DNA of 9,240 bases, from contig DATAZV010000229.1 of the NCBI GenBank assembly GCA_036271855.1, forward strand, positions 1 through 9,240. The letters run 5' to 3'. A model generated the notes under the pieces. It had not been told where the DNA came from, did no database searches, and was given only the letters and a program-made list of their open reading frames with translations. Shown here in pieces: positions 1 through 6,049 of the stretch (position 1 is the stretch's first letter; each line of letters starts with the position of its first letter). The stretch comes from JAQGMJ01 sp036271855 (GTDB lineage: Bacteria > Pseudomonadota > Gammaproteobacteria > Burkholderiales > JAEUOS01). A program made the position numbers and the translations under genes.

Positions 1-30
1 CCCCTTGATGTCCCTTGTTGCCTCTTCGTG
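1..30. repeat. degenerate tandem decamer
   Basis: Three consecutive ten-base units (1-10, 11-20, 21-30) share a pattern of a C-rich start, a CTT or TT core and a final TG. The motif CCCTTGATG recurs exactly at 73-81, and CCCTTG appears again near 108. No open frame with a credible start uses this stretch. It may be the tail of a larger repeat lying to the left of the window. Function unknown. Confidence 0.35.
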
Positions 31-140
31 CCACCGCGTCCGCGCCGCGCCTGCCTCTGCCCTCGATACTGTCCCTTGATGCGCCACTTCCCGCCGACGC
101 CGCCGCTCCCTTGCAGCAGCGCACTGGCCGGCCTTACTAC

Positions 141-247
141 ATTTGTGAAAATAACGGCGCAAAAACACCGTGTTTTCCTATGGTTTTATAGGGCCGCGCC
201 ATTCCAGTGCGCCGATTTACGCGAAAAATCTCAGGTTTTATCAGGTT
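141..247. promoter_or_regulatory. AT-rich island with inverted and direct repeats
   Basis: This is the most AT-rich stretch of the intergenic region in an otherwise very GC-rich window, which is typical of a promoter or regulator-binding region. It contains a perfect inverted repeat AAAACAC-C-GTGTTTT (162-176), a TTTATAG run (185-191), and two direct copies of TCAGGTT (231-237 and 241-247) spaced ten bases apart, about one helical turn. I find no convincing paired -35/-10 boxes; TTTACG (216-221) with TATCAG (239-244) is the best 17-bp-spaced pair and is weak. It lies about 190-290 bases upstream of the first gene, so control of that gene, or of a gene to the left of the window, is an inference. 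The remainder of 1-434 shows no gene that I can support. Confidence 0.35.
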
Positions 248-363
248 CGGACGGCCCGGCCACCACAACCGTGTTGATTGCCCCGGCTGCCCATCCATGC
301 CGGAATTCGCCGCCGGTCAAACCACGCAGGCTGCCCTGTCGCGGAACAAAGCGCCTTAAGCGG

Positions 364-369
364 TATGAT
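364..369 (+). promoter_or_regulatory. possible -10 element for the 435-1370 gene
   Basis: TATGAT matches five of six bases of the sigma-70 -10 consensus and lies 65 bases before the ATG at 435. No recognisable -35 box lies 16-18 bases upstream and there is no extended -10 TG, so this is only a candidate. Confidence 0.22.
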
Positions 370-393
370 TGTGGATGTGATGTCTTGACCGGC

Positions 394-407
394 GGCCCGC
401 GCGGGTC
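394..407 (+). other. GC-rich hairpin in the leader of the first gene
   Basis: The perfect palindrome CCCGCGCGGG (396-405) extends by one G-U and one G-C pair to give a 5-bp stem (394-398 with 403-407) and a GCGC loop. It is followed by TCTTTCC and lies 27 bases before the ATG. The U-run is too short to call it a terminator. It could affect translation initiation of the next gene, which lacks a clear Shine-Dalgarno sequence. Function inferred only. Confidence 0.25.
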
Positions 408-434
408 TTTCCTCCAATCCCAATAAAACATCCC

Positions 435-1370
435 ATGGTCAATTCGCCCTTCAATCCCGAAGACATCCTCATCTGCACGCCGCTCGGCGTACGCGCCTCG
501 AACGACGCCAATTCCACCCTGGCGGCGGGATTTCGCGAGGTGCTGCGCGCGATCAACGGCAAGCGGCCGGTGAAAGACCTGCAGGCCTTGTTGCCGCGGC
601 TTGATCCGGCGAAAGTCGGCATCTGGCTGGACGACGCGCGGCGCATGGACCTGATCAAGGTGGTGCCCCCGGCCGCCGAAGCCGCCGCCGTGCCCGGCGC
701 CGCCTTCGAATACGGCGCCTATATCGAAAAGGACGCGGAAACCGCCGCCCTGGCGCGCGACATCGCCAAGTGGGCCAAGCTCAAGCCGCAGGCGGCGGTG
801 CGTTCGCGCAACGGCGACCTCAACAAGACGGTGCAGATGGCGACCCTGCAATCGGGCGAGGCGCTCGAGTCCCTGGCCAACAGCGGCGTGTTCACCGCCG
901 GCGGCATGCCGACGCTGGAGCCCGAGCCCGAGTCGATGTTCCCGCCGATCGCCGCCACCCCGGCGGGCACCATGGCGCCACAGCCCGCCGGCGCGAAAAA
1001 GTCGGCCCTGATCGCCGAGGAAGAATTTCCGGAGCTGGGCGCCATGGCGGGCCTGCTGGGCGCCGCCGGCTATGTCATACGCGCCGCCGGCACGCGCAAG
1101 CAGTTCATCGACGAAATGAACCAGCCGGTGCCGCCGGACGTGATTTTCCTCAAGCTCGAATCGACCATCCTCGACACCTTCAAGACGCTCGACAAGATCC
1201 GCCAGCATCCGCAACTGGGCAAGATCCCGGTGGTGGTCAGCGGCGCCAGCCCGAGCCGCGAAGACATCGCCAAATCCATCATGCTGGGCGCCAGCGGCTG
1301 GATCGTGCGGCCCTATACGCGTGAAAAAGTATCGGCAGCATTGCACGGCGCCCTGTCCGCCGCGCATTGA
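435..1370 (+). CDS. uncharacterised protein with C-terminal pseudo-receiver domain
   Basis: This 311-residue protein is probably cytoplasmic, with no signal peptide or membrane segment. Residues 1-78 form a compact, helix-rich domain that I cannot name. Residues 80-185 look like an Ala/Pro/Glu-rich linker. Residues 188-308 follow the fold pattern of a CheY-like receiver: a first strand ALI followed by acidic E195-E196, a second strand ending in K240, S269 in VVVSGAS, and R292 in the motif IVRPY. In true receivers the residue at 240 is the phosphoacceptor Asp and that at 292 is Lys, so this domain should not be phosphorylated in the usual way. The start at ATG 435 is the first in frame, but no clear Shine-Dalgarno precedes it. 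The next gene starts 60 bases downstream on the same strand, so the two may be co-transcribed. A role as a phosphorylation-independent adaptor is an inference. Confidence 0.85.
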   Translation: MVNSPFNPEDILICTPLGVRASNDANSTLAAGFREVLRAINGKRPVKDLQALLPRLDPAKVGIWLDDARRMDLIKVVPPAAEAAAVPGAAFEYGAYIEKDAETAALARDIAKWAKLKPQAAVRSRNGDLNKTVQMATLQSGEALESLANSGVFTAGGMPTLEPEPESMFPPIAATPAGTMAPQPAGAKKSALIAEEEFPELGAMAGLLGAAGYVIRAAGTRKQFIDEMNQPVPPDVIFLKLESTILDTFKTLDKIRQHPQLGKIPVVVSGASPSREDIAKSIMLGASGWIVRPYTREKVSAALHGALSAAH

Positions 1371-1430
1371 GGCCGGCGCCAGAGCTGGCAACGAGGCCAG
1401 ATTCAACAATCAAGGGGAGCAGCGCCGCCG

Positions 1431-1946
1431 ATGGCTGAAGCACGCTACGCAGTCAAGTACCAGACTTCGCCCCTCGGGCGCGCCACCTTTACGGTGTTTC
1501 TTTGCGCCAGCCTGGCGGGGGTGATTTTCATCGCCCTGCCGCTGGTGCTGCTCGGCCTGCAGGCCGGCGGCGAGATGGGCTGGCTGACCGCCGCGGGAGC
1601 GGTGGTCGCGGCACTGATGTTCTCCGCCCTGTCGGTGATGGCGGGCCTGCGCGCTTTCGGCCCGGGCGAGCGCATCACCCTGACCAACGAGGGCTTCAAG
1701 TACGACGGCCTGTTCCGCGTTTCGCGCATCCGCTGGAGCGAAATCGAGTCCTTCCGGTTGACCCGCGGCGACTTCGTCTCGCGCCTGCGGGTGCGGACCA
1801 AGCCCGAGGCGCGCGGCGGCGCGCGCCTGCTGATCATGGATGTGGGCGGCCTGGCGCCGAAGGCAGAAGACCTGGTGGCTGCTTTCAGCGAAGCCAGCGG
1901 GCTGGAAGTGCTGCCCGAAAAGCCCCTGAAAAAGAAAAAGGCCTGA
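1431..1946 (+). CDS. small inner-membrane protein with PH-like tail
   Basis: This 171-residue protein has two hydrophobic helices near the N-terminus (about 20-43 and 50-74) and then a soluble region (about 78-160) of alternating strands: GERITLTNEGFKYDG, a basic RVSRIRWSEIESF segment and a later strand ending LLIMDVGG. This pattern resembles bacterial PH-like domains placed after a two-helix membrane anchor, but I cannot assign a named family. It ends in a lysine-rich tail (PLKKKKA). The ATG at 1431 is supported by GGGGAG at 1414-1419, a slightly long 11-base spacing. The gene lies 60 bases after the pseudo-receiver gene. Its last codons and stop coincide with a terminator hairpin serving the opposing operon, so the lysine tail partly reflects that A-rich stretch. 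Function unknown. Confidence 0.85.
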   Translation: MAEARYAVKYQTSPLGRATFTVFLCASLAGVIFIALPLVLLGLQAGGEMGWLTAAGAVVAALMFSALSVMAGLRAFGPGERITLTNEGFKYDGLFRVSRIRWSEIESFRLTRGDFVSRLRVRTKPEARGGARLLIMDVGGLAPKAEDLVAAFSEASGLEVLPEKPLKKKKA

Positions 1947-1955
1947 ACGGCCTTT
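1929..1955 (-). terminator. rho-independent terminator of the minus-strand operon
   Basis: Read on the minus strand, AAAGGCC (1955-1949), a 5-base loop and GGCCTTT (1943-1937) form a 7-bp stem, running into a T-tract of eleven bases broken by one C (1939-1929). It begins 23 bases after the TAA stop of the SMP-30-family gene. On the plus strand the hairpin is followed by only three T residues, so it should act mainly for leftward transcription. The loop contains the TGA stop of the 1431-1946 gene. Confidence 0.8.
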
Positions 1956-1978
1956 GCGCCGGCGGGTTTGCGTCGCCC

Positions 1979-3010
1979 TTAGCGCCAGTGCACCATCGGC
2001 AGCCCCGCCACCGGCGAGCGAAAGTACGGAATGCGGTTGCCCCGCAGGCTGCCGATGTAGGCGGTGCGCAGGTCCGGCCCGCCGAAGGTCACGCTGGCCA
2101 TCCAGGGCGCGATGCTGCCGTGGGTGGCGGTCATCATCTCCGCGGTCACTGTGCCTTCGGCCATCGCCTGGCGGAAGGCGGCGGCGCTGTCGGCGCGGCT
2201 GTCGTCGAGCAGGATGCGCTTGTCGCCCTCGGGGGTGAGCGCGATCAGCTGGTCGACCATGATCAGCGTGCACCAGAGGTTGCCGTAGGCATCGAAGGCA
2301 ATGCCGTCGGGATAGCCGCCGAGATTGTCCGGCCCGAAAATCTGCCGCTCCGATAGCGAGCCGTCCTCGCCCACCCGCATGCGGGTGACGCGCGGGCCGG
2401 TGGTCTCGACGATGTACAGCCACTCTTCCCTGGCGTCGAAGCGGATTTCGTTGGTGAAGTAAAAGCCCTCGGCGACGATGCGGATGGTGCCGCGCTCGAC
2501 CAGCGCGATATAGCCGTCCTGCACCCGCGAGGCCGCCGCCGTGGTCCACGGATTGACCTTGGTGGAAACGGTGATCCAGATGCGGTCTTGGGAATCGCGC
2601 AGGACAAAATTGACCTTGCCGATGGGCTGCCCGTCGATGCGGTCATACAGCGTGCGGGTCTCGCCCGTGCGCGTCATCACTTCGAGCAGGTCGGTGCCGA
2701 AATTGGAGATCAGGATGTCGCCGTTGGCAGCAAACGCCAGGCCGTTGGGCAGGGTGCCGTGGGTGTATTTGTCTTCGATGCTGCCGGCATCGCCCTCGGC
2801 GGCGCCGCCGAAGCGGCTGTCCGACTTTTGCCCGATGAAGGTCTGGCTGCCGTCGGCGGCAATGCGCATCACCCCGCCGCGCGCGTCCGCGCTCCACAGC
2901 GTGCCGTCGGGCTCGGCGAGAATGCATTCGGGCCGCTGCAGGTCGCGGCCGATGTATTGCAGGGTCGCCGGGTCTACGGCAAAGCCGTCAAGCGGATTGC
3001 CCTTTGCCAT
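1979..3010 (-). CDS. SMP-30/gluconolactonase-family protein
   Basis: This 343-residue protein is predicted to be a six-bladed beta-propeller of the SMP-30/gluconolactonase/LRE-like family, whose members are metal-dependent lactonases or related hydrolases. Visible repeat blades include RPECILAEPDGTLWSADA (26-43), LPNGLAFAANGDILISN (87-103), KVNFVLRDSQDRIWITVS (132-149), TNEIRFDAREEWLYIVET (186-203) and GGYPDGIAFDAYGNLWCTL (231-249). E28, N187 and D235 are placed like the metal ligands of SMP-30, and N134 like its substrate-contacting Asn. There is no signal peptide, so it is probably cytoplasmic. I chose ATG 3010 because AAAGGAGA lies 10 bases upstream. Longer in-frame starts to 3073 would read the histidine-codon repeat of the upstream gene in another frame. 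It overlaps that gene by 23 bases and is last in the operon. The substrate cannot be told from sequence. Confidence 0.85.
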   Translation of the reverse strand: MAKGNPLDGFAVDPATLQYIGRDLQRPECILAEPDGTLWSADARGGVMRIAADGSQTFIGQKSDSRFGGAAEGDAGSIEDKYTHGTLPNGLAFAANGDILISNFGTDLLEVMTRTGETRTLYDRIDGQPIGKVNFVLRDSQDRIWITVSTKVNPWTTAAASRVQDGYIALVERGTIRIVAEGFYFTNEIRFDAREEWLYIVETTGPRVTRMRVGEDGSLSERQIFGPDNLGGYPDGIAFDAYGNLWCTLIMVDQLIALTPEGDKRILLDDSRADSAAAFRQAMAEGTVTAEMMTATHGSIAPWMASVTFGGPDLRTAYIGSLRGNRIPYFRSPVAGLPMVHWR

Positions 3011-4103
3011 GGGTGCCGGTCTCCTTTTTATCCGCGTGCTCATGGCCTTCGTGGTCGTGGTCATGATGTTCATGGTCTTCGTTGTGCTCGTGACGATGGT
3101 CCGCTCCTTCCGAGCGCGCCAGCCGCGGCCACACCGGCTGCAGGGTGACGTGGCCGACGCCGAATTCGTTGCGCAACACCTCGCGCGCCTGTTCCAGCAC
3201 GTGCGGCCAATGGTCGTGGCCGTCGATCAGGATGTGCGCCGACAACGCCCGCCCGTCCGAACTCATCTGCCAGACATGCAGGTCGTGCACCGCCGCCACC
3301 CCGTCGATTTCCGCCAGGCGCCGCTCCACCACGTGGTAGTCAATGCCTACGGGCACCGCTTCCATCAGTACGTTGACCGACTCCATCAGCAGGCGCCAGG
3401 TCGAAACCAGGATCAGCAGCGAGACCACGATCGACAGCAAGGGGTCGATCGGGGTCCAGCCGGTGAAGGTAACCACCGCGCCGGCGACGATCGCCGCCAC
3501 CGAGCCCAGCAGGTCGCCCAGCACGTGCAGCACCGCGGCGCGCGAATTGAGGCTGTGGTGCCCGCTCTTGTCGCCGCGCGAGAGCACGCCCAGCACCAGC
3601 AGATTGGCCGCCAGCCCGATGGCGGCGATGCCGATCACCCAGGCGCCCGCCACCGGCTGCGGCTCGAGAATGCGCTCCACCGCCTCGACCATGATCCACA
3701 CCACCACCGCCAGCATCACCAGGCCGTTGACGAAAGCGCCGATCACCTCGGCGCGGCCGTAGCCGTAGGACTTGCTGGCCGAAGCCGGCCGGCGCGCCAG
3801 GCGCGCCGCCATCAGGCCGATCAGCAGCGCCGCGGCATCGGTGGCCATGTGACCGGCGTCGGAGATCAGCGCCAGCGAATGCGCGTACCAGCCGCCGGCG
3901 ACTTCGACCAGCGCGAAGGCGCCGGTGATGACCAGGGCGAAAATGAAGGCACGGTCGACCGGCTCGCCCGGCGCCGGCTTGTGCACATGGGCATGGCCGT
4001 GGGCGTGGCCATGATCGTGCCCATGCGCATGGTGATGCGCCGGCACATGCGCTTGCGCTTCCTGCTGGTAGCAGGTGGAAGAGGCGGCGGGCTTTTGTTC
4101 CAT
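2988..4103 (-). CDS. CDF-family divalent metal efflux transporter (CzcD/ZitB-like)
   Basis: This 371-residue inner-membrane cation diffusion facilitator exchanges divalent metal, probably Zn(II), for protons to expel it from the cytoplasm. There are six predicted helices between about 52 and 245. The metal site is visible as H85/D89 (DAGHMATDAAALL) in helix 2 and H193/D197 (HVLGD) in helix 5; an HxxxD pair in both helices is typical of zinc-transporting members. The cytoplasmic C-terminal domain carries HDLHVWQMSSDGRALSAH (273-290). Both ends are histidine-rich: about 19-41 at the N-terminus and 336-356 at the C-terminus; members usually have one such region at most, and 371 residues is long for the group. 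The ATG at 4103 has CGGAGAAA upstream. It starts 21 bases after the response-regulator stop, suggesting co-transcription with that pair. Cobalt or cadmium cannot be excluded. Confidence 0.92.
   Translation of the reverse strand: MEQKPAASSTCYQQEAQAHVPAHHHAHGHDHGHAHGHAHVHKPAPGEPVDRAFIFALVITGAFALVEVAGGWYAHSLALISDAGHMATDAAALLIGLMAARLARRPASASKSYGYGRAEVIGAFVNGLVMLAVVVWIMVEAVERILEPQPVAGAWVIGIAAIGLAANLLVLGVLSRGDKSGHHSLNSRAAVLHVLGDLLGSVAAIVAGAVVTFTGWTPIDPLLSIVVSLLILVSTWRLLMESVNVLMEAVPVGIDYHVVERRLAEIDGVAAVHDLHVWQMSSDGRALSAHILIDGHDHWPHVLEQAREVLRNEFGVGHVTLQPVWPRLARSEGADHRHEHNEDHEHHDHDHEGHEHADKKETGTHGKGQSA
3040..3097 (-). repeat. histidine-codon repeat, 3' end of the CDF gene
   Basis: A run of CAC/CAT alternating with GAC/GAA/GAG codons encodes the His/Asp/Glu-rich C-terminal tail of the transporter (residues about 336-355). 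The near-repetitive bases are prone to slippage. A second frame across it contains several ATG codons and gives a Thr-rich false N-terminal extension of the downstream lactonase-like gene. Confidence 0.6.
3981..4047 (-). repeat. histidine-codon repeat, 5' end of the CDF gene
   Basis: Alternating CAC/CAT and GGC/GCC codons encode the N-terminal His-Gly-Ala segment (residues about 19-41), a probable metal-binding or metal-sensing extension. The bases form imperfect hexamer repeats. Confidence 0.6.
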
Positions 4104-4124
4104 GCTTGGTTTCTCCGGCGTCCC

Positions 4125-4898
4125 CTATTTTCCCTTGACCAGTTCTTTCACCGTCGACCACTGGCGCCGGCTCACCGGCAGGCGCTCGGGCACGCCGGCC
4201 AGGATCACCTGCCATTGCGGGCCGCCCTCGGCGTCATGGTCGGCCTCGGCGGCGGCGCGCTCGAAGCCGGTGATGCGCCCGCGCGACACCAGGGCGCTGC
4301 GGTGCACGCGCACGAAGCGCTCGCGGAACTCTTCTTCCAGATGCACCAGCGACTCTTCCAGCAGGTATTCGCGCGCCTCGGTGCGCACGGTGATGTATTT
4401 CAGCTCGGCGCGCAGGTAGACCACATCGGCCAGCGGCACCAGCATCAGGCGCCCGCGCTCGCTGATGGAAAGCTGCTGGCGCCCGCCGGGGGTGCTTTTG
4501 GCCAGCGCCCCCTCGTCCGGCGGGCCGTTGCGCAGGGCGCTTTTTTTCAGCGCCGCCAGCAGGCGCTCGGCGCGCACCGGTTTCATCAGGTAATCGAGCG
4601 CATTGACCTCGAAGGCGGCGACGGCAAACTCGTCGTGCGCGGTGACGAAAATCACCGCCGGCGGCTTCGGCGTCTTCAGCAGGTGGCGCGCCAGCTCGAT
4701 ACCGCTCATGCGCGGCATCTGCATGTCGGCGATCACCAGGTCCGGCGAATCGCGCTCGACAAAGCTGATCGCCTCGGCGCCGTGCGCCGCCTCGCCCAGC
4801 ACCTCGTGGGGAAACTCGGGCGCGCAATCGGCCAGCAGCTCGCGCAGGCGGCGCCGCGCCGGCGCTTCGTCATCGACGATCAGCAAACGACAACTCAT
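4125..4898 (-). CDS. LytTR-family response regulator (AlgR-like)
   Basis: This 257-residue cytoplasmic DNA-binding response regulator has a receiver domain (about 3-120) with all key residues: acidic pocket D9-D10, phosphoacceptor D58 in VIADMQMPRMSG, T86 in FVTAHDEF and K106 in YLMKPV. After a linker (about 121-145), a LytTR DNA-binding domain follows (about 146-250), with the motifs VVYLRAELKYITVRT, LVHLEEEF and FVRVHRSALV typical of the family. It should be phosphorylated by the adjacent kinase and bind direct-repeat DNA targets. The ATG at 4898 overlaps the kinase stop by four bases (ATGA) and has GGAGAGAAGG just upstream, implying translational coupling. The arrangement kinase-regulator beside argH matches algZ-algR of Pseudomonas. 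Its targets are unknown; the downstream metal-efflux gene is a reasonable candidate by position only. Confidence 0.93.
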   Translation of the reverse strand: MSCRLLIVDDEAPARRRLRELLADCAPEFPHEVLGEAAHGAEAISFVERDSPDLVIADMQMPRMSGIELARHLLKTPKPPAVIFVTAHDEFAVAAFEVNALDYLMKPVRAERLLAALKKSALRNGPPDEGALAKSTPGGRQQLSISERGRLMLVPLADVVYLRAELKYITVRTEAREYLLEESLVHLEEEFRERFVRVHRSALVSRGRITGFERAAAEADHDAEGGPQWQVILAGVPERLPVSRRQWSTVKELVKGK

Positions 4899-5962
4899 GT
4901 CCTTCTCTCCACTCGCGGCGTTTCCTGGTGGTGCGCCGGGATGGTGATTTTCACCCGGTACTGGCCAGCGCCGGTGAGCGCGTCCTGCGCCGGTCCGGCC
5001 TCCAGCCTGGCTTCCACATCATAATGCAGCGCGAGGCGTTCACGCACATTGTCCAGCGCCATCTGGTTGCCGGGGCGGCCCGCCGGCTGGGTGTTGCCCT
5101 CGACCCGCGGATTGACGATCTCGACTTCCACCTGGCGCCCCTTGCGCGCCACCGCGATCAGAATCAGCCCCGGCTCGTGATTCGGCTCGATGCCGTGATG
5201 CACCGCGTTCTCCGCCAGCGGCTGCAGGATCAGCGGCGGGATGGTGGTGTTAAGCGCATCCGGGTCGACCAGCCATTGCACCTGCAGGCGCTCTCCCAGG
5301 CGCAGCGACTCGATCGCCAGGTAGCGCTGGCACAGCTCGATCTCCTCCTCCATGCGCACGGCGCGGCGCTCCTCGCGCAGCAGCACGCGAAACAGGTCGG
5401 CCAGGTCTTCCAGCGTGCGCTCGGCCTGGCGCGGGTCGCTGCGGATCAGCGACAGCACGGCGGTCAGGCTGTTGAACAGGAAATGCGGGCGGATGCGCGC
5501 CTGCAGCGCCTGCAGGCGCGCCTCGGACAAGGCCGGGGAAAAGGCGCGCTCGCGCAGGTAAAAATAGTAGAGCAGGATGCTGCACACCAGCATCACCACC
5601 AGCCAGTCGTGGATCACCAGCTCCATGTCGAAGCTCAGGCCGCCGCGGCGAAACAGCAGGTGCAAGCCGGCGGTGATGAGGAACTCGACGACCAATATGG
5701 CAGCCACGCTGACCCAATAGGAATAGCCGCGCAACAGCATGCGAAACGGGCACAGCACCACCAGGCTCAAGATCAGCGCCGGCTCGACAAAGGCGGCGCC
5801 GGTGAACAGGTTGTTCATCCAGTCGGCGACGCTGAAGGGCCGGCTTTGCGCCAGCGCCAGGGCCGCCAGCATCAGGTTCACCAGCAGCAGAATGCGCAAG
5901 GTCACGCCCAGATTGCAGAAATCGGGCAACGCGGGCTGCGCAAGACGCGGTATACTTTGCAA
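4895..5962 (-). CDS. AlgZ/LytS-type sensor histidine kinase
   Basis: This roughly 355-residue inner-membrane kinase should phosphorylate the adjacent LytTR regulator. It has four predicted membrane helices (about 21-39, 52-73, 80-102, 116-134 from the chosen start), then a His_kinase domain with phosphoacceptor H160 in RIRPHFLFNSLTAV, and an ATPase domain with N252 in the N-box LQPLAENAVHHGIEP and a later GNQMALDNVRERL segment. The classical DxGxG box is replaced by NPRVEGN, as I recall for AlgZ-type kinases. The LPDFCN motif near the N-terminus resembles the LPDLC of AlgZ. The start is uncertain: TTG 5962 has a GAG five bases upstream; TTG 5929 would begin just at LPDFCN; the frame stays open to 6094, but that would run 71 bases into argH. 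There is no large periplasmic sensor domain, so the stimulus is not evident. Confidence 0.85.
   Translation of the reverse strand: MQSIPRLAQPALPDFCNLGVTLRILLLVNLMLAALALAQSRPFSVADWMNNLFTGAAFVEPALILSLVVLCPFRMLLRGYSYWVSVAAILVVEFLITAGLHLLFRRGGLSFDMELVIHDWLVVMLVCSILLYYFYLRERAFSPALSEARLQALQARIRPHFLFNSLTAVLSLIRSDPRQAERTLEDLADLFRVLLREERRAVRMEEEIELCQRYLAIESLRLGERLQVQWLVDPDALNTTIPPLILQPLAENAVHHGIEPNHEPGLILIAVARKGRQVEVEIVNPRVEGNTQPAGRPGNQMALDNVRERLALHYDVEARLEAGPAQDALTGAGQYRVKITIPAHHQETPRVERRT
5951..5956 (+). promoter_or_regulatory. -10 element of the argH promoter
   Basis: TATACT matches five of six consensus bases and lies 67 bases before the argH ATG, followed by an AT-richer leader. No good -35 box is found 16-18 bases upstream (the bases there are GC-rich), so an activator or a weak promoter is possible. 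The site lies within the likely coding start of the divergent kinase gene. Confidence 0.4.
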
Positions 5963-6020
5963 CTTTTCTCGCAAAAACAGGTGGTTAGGCAGGCTTTTGC
6001 AGCTTTTAACCAAGGTACCA

Positions 6021-6049
6021 AGTATGGCAGAACAGCAAGCAAACAACAA
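6021..6049 (-). promoter_or_regulatory. candidate leftward promoter for the kinase operon
   Basis: On the minus strand TTGTTG (6049-6044) and CATACT (6026-6021) are separated by exactly 17 bases. Transcription would start near 6014, about 50 bases before the TTG chosen for the kinase. The match to consensus is moderate (three and four of six), and it lies across the start of argH, so the call is tentative. Confidence 0.25.

Noticed and set aside
330..331. Riboswitch or small RNA in the leader of the first gene
   Set aside because: I looked for ordered stems and known aptamer cores in 250-434 and found only the single small GC hairpin.
28..426. 132-codon plus-strand open frame in the leading region
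   Set aside because: Pro/Arg/Cys-rich, no Shine-Dalgarno, no domain, and it crosses the AT-rich regulatory-looking island.
231..1409. 392-codon minus-strand open frame over the first gene
   Set aside because: Arg/Gly/His-rich shadow of the plus-strand gene, with no recognisable domain.
3040..4047. CRISPR-like array from the spaced His-codon repeats
   Set aside because: The repeats are short, imperfect, in coding frame, and encode metal-binding tails.
2541..5024. Very long plus-strand open frame (827 codons) antisense to four genes
   Set aside because: It lies opposite genes with clear family motifs and reads as low-complexity Arg/His/Gln/Ala-rich protein, the usual mirror of GC-rich coding DNA. 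No family motif is seen.
5739..6023. 95-codon N-terminal extension of argH
   Set aside because: The extension is antisense to the kinase and unlike argH; the ATG at 6024 gives the expected N-terminus and usual length.
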